Shown: positions 1 to 7,400 of the stretch, in pieces
How the letters are laid out: each line of letters begins with the position of its first letter
Position numbering within the stretch: the stretch's first letter is position 1
NCBI RefSeq assembly: GCF_016508585.1
Contig: NZ_JADVOP010000038.1
Span: 1-38,702 of the forward strand
Direction: 5' to 3'
Source of the DNA: Acinetobacter baumannii
GTDB lineage: Bacteria > Pseudomonadota > Gammaproteobacteria > Pseudomonadales > Moraxellaceae
DNA: 38,702 nt
Program-made: the position numbers and the translations under genes
The notes under the pieces: model-generated
Databases searched by the model: none
What the model saw: only the letters and a program-made list of their open reading frames with translations
What the model was told of the DNA's origin: nothing

Positions 1-28
1 TGTAATTTACTTATGAGGCATATCAAAA

Positions 29-265
29 ATGACCTGTTTAGGATGTGAGAAAAGACGTGAATGGATCAGTGAACAACTCGAAGCGGCAAAAAAATCTTGG
101 CGAATGCTCGTGCAACGAAACAGTCCTCAAGTTGCTGGAAGCAATGACAGCACAGAATCAAGTGATAGCCACACAAAACCAAGTGATGAGCACACAGAAT
201 CAACAGCTGATTTCAATCGTGGATCAGAACAGTCAATTGATGAATCAGGTTCAAAGTCTGATTGA
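29..265 (+). CDS. Small CxxC protein, phage-type, overlapping the next ORF
   Basis: A 78-aa ORF with ATG at 29 and a GAGG Shine-Dalgarno at 15-18. Its first ~30 residues (MTCLGCEKRREWISEQLEAA) look like a real small phage protein: a CxxC pair followed by a charged helix, a form I associate with short Acinetobacter prophage proteins, though I cannot name a family. The rest is Ser/Thr/Glu-rich low complexity and reads the 21-nt repeats of the +1 frame, where the neighbouring ORF shows coiled-coil heptads. The C-terminal part may therefore be only a by-product of the other frame. Whether one or both ORFs are translated, or whether they are joined by frameshifting, cannot be settled from the sequence. 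Confidence 0.45.
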   Translation: MTCLGCEKRREWISEQLEAAKKSWRMLVQRNSPQVAGSNDSTESSDSHTKPSDEHTESTADFNRGSEQSIDESGSKSD

Positions 266-323
266 TTTGATTGGCGAAGAAGAGCAAGAGCAGGAACCTA
301 AACCACAATTTCGGGATGATTAG
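45..323 (+). CDS. Small coiled-coil phage protein of unknown function
   Basis: A 92-aa ORF in the +1 frame relative to the ORF starting at 29, ending at TAG 321-323, just before the head closure gene. It has a CSC motif, then three 7-residue repeats (AQNQVIA, TQNQVMS, TQNQQLI, about residues 36-56), and an acidic tail. The heptads suggest a coiled coil. Third-position changes between DNA repeats (CAG/CAA, AAT/AAC) are silent in this frame but change E to K and S to P in the other, which favours this frame as the constrained one. The start is unclear: the GTG at 45 lacks a well-spaced ribosome site, and in-frame GTGs at 57 and 69 or the ATG at 141 are alternatives. Confidence 0.5.
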   Translation: MRKDVNGSVNNSKRQKNLGECSCNETVLKLLEAMTAQNQVIATQNQVMSTQNQQLISIVDQNSQLMNQVQSLIDLIGEEEQEQEPKPQFRDD

Positions 324-326
324 TCC

Positions 327-677
327 ATGCAAGCTGGAAAATTACGCCATAGAATCACGATTCAAAAACTTGTTTCAGGTGGTCGTGATGAAGCTGGTAT
401 GCAAACAGGTGATGTTTGGGAAGACTTCATAACAGTATGGTCAGATGTGTCTGATTTATCTACCCGAGATATTATTGCGGATCGTGCTGTACAAGGCACA
501 ATGCAAGCTCGGGCACTTATACGTTATTCCTCAAAATCTGCTCAAATTGATACAACAATGCGAGTGAAGTTTGACGGGAAGTTATACCGTATAGATGGTG
601 CTCCAAAACATGACTTAGAAAGCCGTCGTGAATATCTCACTTTGAATTTAGCTGAAGGGTTAAAAGAATGGGGGTGA
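327..677 (+). CDS. Phage head closure (head-tail joining) protein
   Basis: 116 aa, normal for the SPP1 gp16 / Phage_H_T_join family. The N-terminus MQAGKLRHRITIQK is the usual opening strand of these small beta-barrel proteins, and the Trp-containing stretch VWSDVSDLSTRDII followed by IRYSSK and FDGKLYRIDGAP matches the family pattern (family knowledge, not searched). It would sit as a ring below the portal and adaptor, closing the capsid and docking the tail. It lies directly upstream of the gp10-like and DUF3168 genes in the classical order of HK97/lambda-like phages. Function is by family assignment. Confidence 0.85.
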   Translation: MQAGKLRHRITIQKLVSGGRDEAGMQTGDVWEDFITVWSDVSDLSTRDIIADRAVQGTMQARALIRYSSKSAQIDTTMRVKFDGKLYRIDGAPKHDLESRREYLTLNLAEGLKEWG

Positions 678-680
678 TTG

Positions 681-1184
681 ATGGCAGAACAATATATTCA
701 CGGTTTGGATGAAGTCGAAGCCAAGTTAGAGCTTTTATCTAATGGTAAGGCTGCTAAACGTGCAGCCACTCGATCTGCTCGAAAAGTTATGGCGGTTGTT
801 AGAGCAGCTGCAATTGCTCAAGCAAAACAATTGGATGATTTGGAAAGTCCAGAACGGATTTGGAAAAATATTGTTGTGAAAGCTGGGAAAATTTCTGGCA
901 ATGACGTCATGATGAAAGTCGGAATTCGTGGTGGTGCAAAGTCCTATGTGAAATCTAAAGATAATGTACGAAAAGGATTAGCAGGTAAAAAATATAAAAC
1001 TGATGGGGATAAACAAAACCCTGGTGGAGATACTTTTTATTGGCGATTCCTAGAATTCGGCACACAGAATATGATTGCTCGACCATTTATGCGTCCCTCA
1101 TTGCAAAACAATGTAAATACCATCACCAATGATTTTGCGGGCATTTTTAGCACTGAAATCGATAAGGAGTTGGCGAAGTTATGA
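681..1184 (+). CDS. HK97 gp10-like tail/morphogenesis protein
   Basis: 167 aa from ATG 681; a TTG at 678 is in frame, but the ATG four bases after the previous stop is the natural start. The opening MAEQYIHGLDEVEAKLELL, a Lys/Arg-rich helix near residues 25-45, and the end FLEFGTQNMIARPFMRPSLQ are typical of the HK97-gp10 family of head-tail connector or tail-completion proteins. FGT...ARPFMRP is the family's most recognisable block. The gene overlaps the next by ATGA (1181-1184), suggesting coupled translation. Confidence 0.88.
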   Translation: MAEQYIHGLDEVEAKLELLSNGKAAKRAATRSARKVMAVVRAAAIAQAKQLDDLESPERIWKNIVVKAGKISGNDVMMKVGIRGGAKSYVKSKDNVRKGLAGKKYKTDGDKQNPGGDTFYWRFLEFGTQNMIARPFMRPSLQNNVNTITNDFAGIFSTEIDKELAKL

Positions 1185-1522
1185 TTCCTATTTTTAATGT
1201 GCTGAGTGTAGAAAATACCCTTGTAGCTGATCGAATTTATCGTGATCTTGCGCCCGAGGAAGTTGCTTATCCTTATGTCACATGGTTTTTAACTGGTGGC
1301 GAAGCGTTAAACGATAAAGATGAGCCATCAACAGTGGACCGCATTTATTTTCAAGTCAATTGTTATGGTAAGTCGGAAAGTGAGGTGTATAAGGCATATG
1401 TTGCGGTCCGTTCAATCTTAAAAAAGCACTGTAATATTTCTGGTTTCTTAAATACCGGCATTCCATCTCAAGGTTCAAGTTCAATGAGTTTTGAGGCGGT
1501 CTGGCTCATCGATTCTGATTAA
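1181..1522 (+). CDS. Tail completion protein, DUF3168 family
   Basis: 113 aa. The pattern of a short helix, then RIYRDLAPEEVAYPYVTWFLTGG, then VDRIYFQVNCYGKSESEVYKAYVAVRSIL fits the DUF3168 / SPP1 gp17-like tail-to-head joining family, in which the P-Y-V strand and the FQV...C/DxY block are conserved. It is the third gene of the connector set and overlaps the previous gene by four bases. A terminator-like hairpin follows before the tail tube gene, so the connector set may form one expression unit. Confidence 0.85.
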   Translation: MIPIFNVLSVENTLVADRIYRDLAPEEVAYPYVTWFLTGGEALNDKDEPSTVDRIYFQVNCYGKSESEVYKAYVAVRSILKKHCNISGFLNTGIPSQGSSSMSFEAVWLIDSD

Positions 1523-1539
1523 ATTTAAAATTTTTCTAG

Positions 1540-1563
1540 GCAGTCTTTAAGGCTGCTTTTTTT
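1540..1563 (+). terminator. Intrinsic terminator-like hairpin before tail tube gene
   Basis: GCAGTC (1540-1545) pairs with GGCTGC (1551-1556), with one G-T pair and a TTTAA loop, followed by a run of T (1557-1563). It lies between DUF3168 and the tail tube gene, inside a co-oriented late operon. Confidence 0.7.
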
Positions 1564-1594
1564 ATGCCTGAAAATAATTGAGGAGTAGCTACTC

Positions 1595-2068
1595 ATGGCA
1601 CGTATTAAATCGCAAGGCACTAAAATTTATGCCTTGGTTGCTGGAGCAATTGTACGTTTCAGTTGTTATAAAGATGTGGATTTGGGTCAAGACTCAACTT
1701 CTAAAATTGATGTGACTTGTCGTGATGCAGATGAAAAGTCTTATGAAAAGGGGGTGACTGATCCAGGTGAAGGGAACTTAACTGTTCAGTTGGATGATGA
1801 AAATGCATCACATGCCAATATTTTAGAACTTGCTGAATCAGGGCAAGAGTTGAAATGGTTTGTGGGTAATAAAGGTGATGGGGCAGAACCGACTGTTACA
1901 GCAGGTACTGGTGTCGTGACATTGCCGAAAACGCGTAACTGGGTGACCTTTACAGGCTACTTAAACAAAGCTGCTCCGACAATGGCAGATAATGATGTTT
2001 GGACCTATGCATTTCCATTGGTTCGCACAAGTTCAGTCACTACAATTTTGCGTGACACTACCCCTTAA
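1595..2068 (+). CDS. Major tail tube protein
   Basis: 157 aa with an AGGAG ribosome site at about 1580 before ATG 1595. The start MARIKSQGTKIYAL, the VDLGQDSTSKIDVTCRDADEKSY block and PGEGNLTVQLDDENASHANILEL are hallmarks of lambda gpV-type / Phage_TTP_12 tail tube proteins. The length corresponds to the tube domain alone: there is no C-terminal Ig-like domain as in lambda gpV (about 246 aa). The protein would polymerise as hexamer rings around the tape measure. Strong terminator-like hairpins on both sides agree with the need for separate, high-level expression of this abundant protein (inference). Confidence 0.9.
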   Translation: MARIKSQGTKIYALVAGAIVRFSCYKDVDLGQDSTSKIDVTCRDADEKSYEKGVTDPGEGNLTVQLDDENASHANILELAESGQELKWFVGNKGDGAEPTVTAGTGVVTLPKTRNWVTFTGYLNKAAPTMADNDVWTYAFPLVRTSSVTTILRDTTP

Positions 2069-2073
2069 TGCAT

Positions 2074-2102
2074 AGCCCCAGTTTTGGGGCTAATTTTTTT
2101 TT
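2074..2102 (+). terminator. Intrinsic terminator after tail tube gene
   Basis: A perfect 7-bp stem AGCCCCA/TGGGGCT (2074-2080 and 2085-2091) with loop GTTT, followed by TAA and a T run (2094-2102). It ends 9 bases before the start of the chaperone gene. Confidence 0.85.
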
Positions 2103-2111
2103 GAGTATAAA

Positions 2112-2645
2112 ATGGCTATAGTAGATTTTAAAAAAGCGAAAAAGATCACCAAAGCGGGTGCTCCAGTCGAGCACACACTCAAATGGTCGGTTATTGCGAA
2201 TGAGCAAAATATTCTTGATCTGATTGATTTAACCCAAAATTCTGCGTTAAAAGTTGATGAGCAGGTTGATCTTGAAGGTCAGGTATTCATCAAGCGTTTG
2301 AGTTTTAAAGCGGGTCGTGATGTTGCCAAAGCCTATGAATGGGACATCAATTATGATGACATTGAAAAGTCAGAATTGAAGTCTGTTGATTCAGATCGTT
2401 TACAAGCTTCTCAATTGATTGGCTGTGTTTGTGTAGATGCAAAAGGTTCCCCATTTTTTGAATCGGTTCAAGATGTTTATGACTCTGATCCAGCCTTTAT
2501 CGCTGCACTTTATAAACTTGCTGATGATATTAACAACTTTATGGGAAAGTCTCGGACGAAGAACTCGACCAGTGTGAACTCCTCTGCGAGCTTGTCCTCA
2601 ACGGAGTCGGTGGACGAACCCTTGAAGAAGCATCCGAAAAAATAA
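2112..2645 (+). CDS. Tail assembly chaperone G (unshifted product)
   Basis: 177 aa. The N-terminal 145 residues (MAIVDFKKAKKITKAG... to NNFMGK) are a folded G-like domain of the tail assembly chaperones that coat the tape measure protein before tube polymerisation. The last ~31 residues, after the slippery site at 2543-2549, are Ser/Thr/Lys-rich (SRTKNSTSVNSS...) and look like a by-product of the overlapping -1 frame. Position between tail tube and tape measure, and the GGGAAAG heptamer, match lambda G/GT. A downstream accessory insertion separates it from the tape measure gene, which in lambda follows directly. Confidence 0.88.
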   Translation: MAIVDFKKAKKITKAGAPVEHTLKWSVIANEQNILDLIDLTQNSALKVDEQVDLEGQVFIKRLSFKAGRDVAKAYEWDINYDDIEKSELKSVDSDRLQASQLIGCVCVDAKGSPFFESVQDVYDSDPAFIAALYKLADDINNFMGKSRTKNSTSVNSSASLSSTESVDEPLKKHPKK

Positions 2646-2869
2646 GTTTAAAAGAAATTGCGATTTGGCGAGCTTATCGGCAACGTCGAGGTAGCTTCAA
2701 TATTGGTCGTCGTGTCGAGCAGGCAATAGGTGATCTAATGGCTTTCTATCATAATGGCAAGGTTGAGGCAAAACATCGTATTAATCCGATTACCTTAATG
2801 CCTCATGAGGAACAGCCTGAAGAAGTCGAAGTTGATTTATTTGAAGCATTATTCGCAATCGCGCAATAA
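2112..2869 (+). CDS. Tail assembly chaperone GT (-1 frameshift product)
   Basis: Reading ATG-GGA-AAG at 2541-2549 and slipping back one base on GGGAAAG (2543-2549) opens a frame that runs without stop from 2549 to TAA 2867-2869. The product is 146 + 106 = 252 aa. The -1 extension is protein-like from the slip site on (VSDEELDQCELLCELVLNGV...) and contains ISLKEIAIWRAYRQRRGSF and, later, NPITLMPHEE, which fit the T domain of lambda-type GT proteins (W...Y/F...G...R...MP near the end). T binds the tail tube subunit and recruits it to the G-coated tape measure. The extension is easily missed because it has no start codon of its own. Confidence 0.88.
2543..2549 (+). promoter_or_regulatory. Programmed -1 frameshift slippery heptamer GGGAAAG
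   Basis: G GGA AAG in the zero frame is identical to the lambda G/GT slippery heptamer. The zero frame stops 94 bases later (TAA 2643-2645), while the -1 frame continues to 2869. No downstream stimulatory structure was identified by eye. Confidence 0.85.
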
Positions 2870-2930
2870 ATATTAATTTTAGTTAGATTTTATAATTAAA
2901 ATTAAGTAAACTTTGATTCACATAGGTGAA

Positions 2931-2959
2931 TTGACATTGTGATAAATCCAAGCTACTTT
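2931..2959 (+). promoter_or_regulatory. Candidate promoter
   Basis: A perfect -35 TTGACA at 2931-2936 with, after 17 bases, TACTTT at 2954-2959 as a weak -10 (3 of 6). Start of transcription would be near 2966. It could drive the short stretch ending at the 3022-3039 terminator, or the ORF6N gene by read-through. Confidence 0.45.
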
Positions 2960-3021
2960 AAAAATGCATTAGCAAAATCTGATGCTTGGATTAGCCTCCA
3001 ATCAATTCTCTAGACCAAAAG

Positions 3022-3039
3022 ACCGCTTGGCGGTTTTTT
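3022..3039 (+). terminator. Intrinsic terminator-like hairpin
   Basis: ACCGC/GCGGT stem with loop TTG followed by T6. It ends the stretch that begins at the candidate promoter near 2931, giving a possible transcript of about 70 nt. Confidence 0.7.
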
Positions 3040-3060
3040 AATGCCTATAGCTTTTTACAC

Positions 3061-3216
3061 CCTGTTGAAAGTGCCTGCTATGGTGGGTTAGGTAGGAGCA
3101 CTTCGGTGCGCCAGATTTCCTAGAGACTGGTAAGGCTAATCCTACTTAATCCGCCACCCAATTTTTTAGCCTTAAATTTGGTGGTGAAGAATTCCTTTTC
3201 TCTGGGAGTATTCATT
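3061..3216 (+). promoter_or_regulatory. Structured leader with two mutually exclusive helices
   Basis: CCACC at 3154-3158 can pair with GGTGG at 3082-3086, or with GGTGG at 3180-3184. The first fold is extended by GTAGGA 3092-3097 with TCCTAC 3140-3145 and encloses a perfect GCAC-TTCG-GTGC hairpin (3098-3109) and CCAG/CTGG (3111-3114, 3127-3130). The second is extended by AATTT 3160-3164 with AAATT 3174-3178. The ribosome site of the ORF6N gene (GGGAG 3204-3208) lies 20 bases after the second helix. I recall similar GGTGG/CCACC leaders in front of regulatory genes in enterobacterial prophages. The switch itself is inference. Confidence 0.5.
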
Positions 3217-3864
3217 ATGAGTACACGAATTTCTACATCTAATAATCAGGTTATTCTTTTTAAAAATGTTCCTGTTGTAACTACAGAGCTTTTAGCACAG
3301 TTGTATGAAACTGTAGCGGATAATATTAAGAAGAATTTTAATCGTAATAAAACTAAGTTTATTGAGGGAAAGCATTTTTTTAAAATCGAAGGTGCTGTAT
3401 TAAAAGATTTTAAGGACAAGGTAACTCAAAGTCACTTAGTCAGTCCAAATGCAAAGCACTTGATTTTATGGACTGAACGAGGTGCAGCACGTCATGCCAA
3501 AATGTTAGACACGGATCATGCATGGGAAGTATTTGAGCAGCTTGAAGACAGCTATTTTCACCAATCAACAAAGGCACTGCCTGAACCACAGCAATTTAAA
3601 CCAAATCAAAATATGATGTACTTGCCTAAAGCAGAGGGAAAGTATTTTATTGAAAATAAAAAAGATGGCACCTTGATTGTGCGTGATGCCAATAATGTGA
3701 CTGCGATTCGTCGTAGAGATCTGGATGTAGTTAGGCGTGACTGTCAGACCATCCGTCAAGAGTTAGAGCTGTTTTTGCGTCAATTGGACAAGATGGAAAA
3801 ATCTTTGGAGCTTGATGGTGAGTTATTGCCTATGCTTGGTCAGTTAAGTTGGCGAGGAATTTGA
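3217..3864 (+). CDS. ORF6N-domain phage regulatory (antirepressor-like) protein
   Basis: 215 aa from ATG 3217, preceded by GGGAG at 3204-3208; an upstream in-frame TTG at 3178 would begin inside the leader stem and is unlikely. Residues ~10-100 match the ORF6N (KilA-N-related) DNA-binding domain: FKNVPVVTTELLAQLY, then NRNKTKFIEGKHFFKIEG, then LILWTERGAARHAKML and AWEVFEQLEDSYF. The C-terminus (RRRDLDVVRRDCQTIRQELELFLRQL region) is helical and may be a coiled coil for oligomerisation. Such proteins usually act as antirepressors or regulators in the lysogeny region, so a place inside the tail operon is unusual and suggests an acquired accessory gene (moron) with its own leader. Confidence 0.75.
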   Translation: MSTRISTSNNQVILFKNVPVVTTELLAQLYETVADNIKKNFNRNKTKFIEGKHFFKIEGAVLKDFKDKVTQSHLVSPNAKHLILWTERGAARHAKMLDTDHAWEVFEQLEDSYFHQSTKALPEPQQFKPNQNMMYLPKAEGKYFIENKKDGTLIVRDANNVTAIRRRDLDVVRRDCQTIRQELELFLRQLDKMEKSLELDGELLPMLGQLSWRGI

Positions 3865-3919
3865 TTTTACTGTCTTAAGTTGAGTATATTCTAACCTCTT
3901 ATAATTAAGGGGTTGGAAT

Positions 3920-4369
3920 GTGAAAGAATACATGAAGAAATGCAATTCATGTGGAGAATCAATTCATCGTTCATCAAATGTGTGTTCTTATTGTGGTAAT
4001 GAGCAAAAAAAATTTAATGAAAAGATTTTAAGTTTAGTGATTACAGGTGTTCTTGTTGTAGTTTTCTTAATTTATATATTTAATAAACCTGTTGATAAAG
4101 AAGATCAAAAAAAGCAAGCAAAGTCACGAGAATTAATTGAGTTGCAAGTTAAAGCTGAAAACACTGTCAAGAAGATGATGAAAGATCCCGAATCAGTTAA
4201 ATTTAGAGATCAAATAGGTCCATGTGGCTATTACAATGGTAAAAACAGTTTTGGAGCATATACAGGTTACAAGCGTTATATAATTTTTCAAGAAATGAAC
4301 GCTGTAGAAGATATAAATGTTGGAGCGGAGGATATGAACCGACTTTGGCAAACAGCATGCAAGTATTAA
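3920..4369 (+). CDS. Zinc-ribbon membrane protein of unknown function
   Basis: 149 aa from GTG 3920 with AAGGGG at 3907-3912; ATG 3932 is the alternative start. Residues ~8-27 form a zinc ribbon (CNSCGES...CSYCGN, two CxxC pairs), followed by one membrane segment (ILSLVITGVLVVVFLIYIF). The C-terminal part has a helix KAENTVKKMMKDPESVKFRDQ and a small domain with CGYYNGKNSFGAYTGYKRYI. This domain recurs in short exported proteins as 'L+DP-S-+FR ... CG-VN-KN-FG-Y-G-+RFI'; its function is not known to me. It sits between two terminator-like hairpins next to the ORF6N gene, as expected of a prophage accessory cassette. A role at the envelope, such as superinfection exclusion, is possible but unsupported. 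Confidence 0.7.
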   Translation: MKEYMKKCNSCGESIHRSSNVCSYCGNEQKKFNEKILSLVITGVLVVVFLIYIFNKPVDKEDQKKQAKSRELIELQVKAENTVKKMMKDPESVKFRDQIGPCGYYNGKNSFGAYTGYKRYIIFQEMNAVEDINVGAEDMNRLWQTACKY

Positions 4370-4413
4370 ATCATTTATGAAATGAATTAAAAATATACAA
4401 TTTGTTTGATTTG

Positions 4414-4442
4414 AAAACCCGCTTAAGCCAAGCGGGTTTTTT
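4414..4442 (+). terminator. Strong intrinsic terminator before tape measure gene
   Basis: An 11-bp perfect stem AAAACCCGCTT/AAGCGGGTTTT (4414-4424, 4430-4440) with loop AAGCC, followed by more T. It closes the accessory cassette 20 bases before the tape measure start. Confidence 0.85.
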
Positions 4443-4463
4443 ATTACCTAAAGGAAAGTCGTT

Positions 4464-7400
4464 ATGGCAACAGCATCACTTGGGCGCTTGACACTAGATC
4501 TTGTTGCCAGAATTTCAGGTTATACAGAACCATTAAGTCGTGCAGAACGTGAAACTCGTCGTTCTACCAAAGCGATTAGTGAATCTTTTGATCTTGCAAG
4601 TCTTGCAGTAAAAGGGTTTGGTGTGGTGATGGGGGGCTTATCTGTAGCAGGGGTGATTGCATATAGTGAAAAAGTCATTACCGCTGGGAATGATATTCAG
4701 AAATTTTCCAAACTTGCCAATGCTTCCACGGCACAATTGCAATATTACGCCAAAGGAGCTGAAACAGCAGGTATATCATTAGAGTCTTTTGCAGACAAAA
4801 TGAAAGATATGCAGGATCGTATTGGTGATTTTCAACAAACTGGTGGTGGCCCACTCGCAGACTTCTTTAACAATATTGCTCCACGAGTAGGTGTAACGAT
4901 TCAACAATTTCAAAAACTGTCTGGTCCAGAAGCATTGCAGCTTTTTTATAATTCATTGGAGAAAGCTGGCGCTTCTACCAATGATATGAAGTTTTATATG
5001 GAGCAGATCATATCTGATTCATCATTGCTTATCCCATTGTTGGAGAAAAATGGGCAAGGTTTTAAGTTTTGGGGGGATGCTGCACAGAAAGCAGGTGCGA
5101 TCATGTCTGATGATATGGTTAAAAGTTTAGCTGAAGCAAAATCTAACTTACAGCTTCTGGATTTACAGTGGCAGGGACTTCAAGCAACATTAGTTAATCA
5201 AGTTGTACCTGTTGTTGAATTGGTTATTGAGAATTGGGACAAAATTGAAGCAGGCGCAATTGCATTAAGTGCTGTAATTGGAACTCGTTTAGCTTTGGCA
5301 TTCGTTATTGCTGGGGGGCAAGCTGCGGCAAGTTTAATACAATATACAAGGTATCAAATCGCTTTGGCACGTATGGCGGGTGAAACAATTACCTTGACCA
5401 CAGTTACCCGAGGTTTGGGCGGTGCAATGTTAAGCCTTGTTGGTGGTCCATTGGGATTGATTGCGTTAGGTGTACAGGTTGCCATCGCAGGGGGAACGTA
5501 TTATGCGATGACACGTAAAACTCAAGATGCAACTGAAGCATTTGATATGCAAGGTAAGTCAATTTCAGATTTGATTGGTCATTACAATGGACTAAGTAGG
5601 GCAAAGCAACAAGCATTTGCTTATGATGCAACTAAAGATTTGCAGAACGATGTTGAGGCTTATAGTAAAGCAAGAGAGGCATTTTATGATTCTGCTGTAA
5701 ATATTGCATATGGTTCAGCAGATAGTGAGCAGGCTGTTAAAGCTATTGATGACCTTGTTGCAAAGTTTAAAGCGGGAAGTATTTCAGCTGAAGATTTTGC
5801 AAATGGTATGGTTAAGTTAGGTCTTTATACAGATCAGCAAATTTCAACAACAGTTAAGTTTGCAGAAAAAGTAGACCTTGCAAAGTCCAAAATGGATGCA
5901 CAGAAAAACGTTGTTGATGCTTTAAAGATCGCAACAGATTCTGTCAATAAATCGCAAAAAGATCAGACCAAAACAGTCAATGATTCAGCAAGTGCTTGGC
6001 AAAATCTCACTGAAAAGCAAAGAAAATATATCGAGCAAGTAAATACTGATCTATTGCGGGATAAATATATCTCGGAATTGGTAGGTCGTGGCTTTACGCC
6101 AGAGAAAGCCAATGCCCTTGCAGATGCACAGGCCAATACCAATGAGGGGAATGCTTATAAAACGCCACTTCAGCAGGATGTAATTGATGCTACTTTAAAA
6201 AGATATAATTCTAAAAATTATACTTTTGGTAAACAGGATCTGGCAGCTATTGCAAAAGTTCAAGGTATTGCCAAAGCTAACAATTTTGCACAAATAGAAA
6301 GTTTATATGGTCTTCCTAAAGGGGCATTGGCAGCCTACGTGTTAGGTGAGTCTGGAGGCAATTTCAATGCTAAAAGTCCGACAGGTGCAACAGGATTATT
6401 CCAGACAACTGGAATTTTCCGTAAAGAATATAAACTTAATTCTAGAAGTTCAATTGAAGCTCAAGCGACAGCAGTAGCTGATGCTATAGCAAAAGGGATA
6501 AAGGAGTTTGGAAGCTTAGATAAGGCAATGATGTCACTTAATGCTGGTATTGAAGGTACTAAACAGTATTTAGCTGGAAACATTGGAAACAAAGCTGGTC
6601 AAATGTCACCCTCTAAGGCGAAAGAGGTTGCAGGATATTTCCCTAAATTTGCAAAATATTTTGCTGGTGTAAATGATAAAACTACTTTTGATGATTCATT
6701 TATGATGCCAACACAGGCTGATATTCTCCAACAAAATGCAAATATAGCTCAGGCAGCATTTGAGCTTTCCGAGAAGCGTAAAGAGGTTGATAGCCAATAT
6801 TATTCAGAGTCTGAAAAGCTTGCTAAGGAGCATCAAGATCGTATTGATAAAATCACGCAAGTTTATACAGGTACTGATCAGCTTAAAACGAAATTAGCTC
6901 AAGAAGATGTACTTTATAAAGAGCAAGTTACACAGCTCGAAGTAAGTCGCCAACAAGAGCTTAATCAGCTCAAAGCATTTGAAACAGATCGAATTTCACA
7001 GATTCGTGAAAGTTATGATGAAGAAATTCGTTTAATGCAGGTGAGTACAAAGTATGTTGGGGCTGAGCGCAGTAAGCGATTAGAACTTTTAGAGCGGGCT
7101 AAGCAAGCAGAAATTGATGCTGTGAAGCGTGAGGAAGAGGAGCGTGTTCAGTCTGCATTTGAGTCATATCTCAATGAAACTGATATTGTTGTTAACCGAT
7201 ATAAGCGTGAGCGTGAAGAAATTCAAAAAAACTATCAGTTGACCAAGGAAACTAGAGAAAAGCTTTTACAAGCTAATCAAATGGGAGTTGATAGCGTTCT
7301 TCTGAAAAATAGTCAAAAGATAGATGATATGTCATATCAAAGTCTTGATTATGTTTATCGGAAACAGCAACCAAATCAAGCCGCATGGACTGATTTGGAG

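Larger units (their letters stand above)
2870..3216 (+). promoter_or_regulatory. Gene-free stretch: promoter, terminator and leader RNA
   Basis: 347 bases without a convincing ORF. It holds, in order, a candidate promoter (2931-2959), a short transcribed stretch closed by a hairpin with T run (3022-3039), and a strongly structured leader (about 3061-3216) in front of the ORF6N gene. These are listed separately. Confidence 0.7.
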
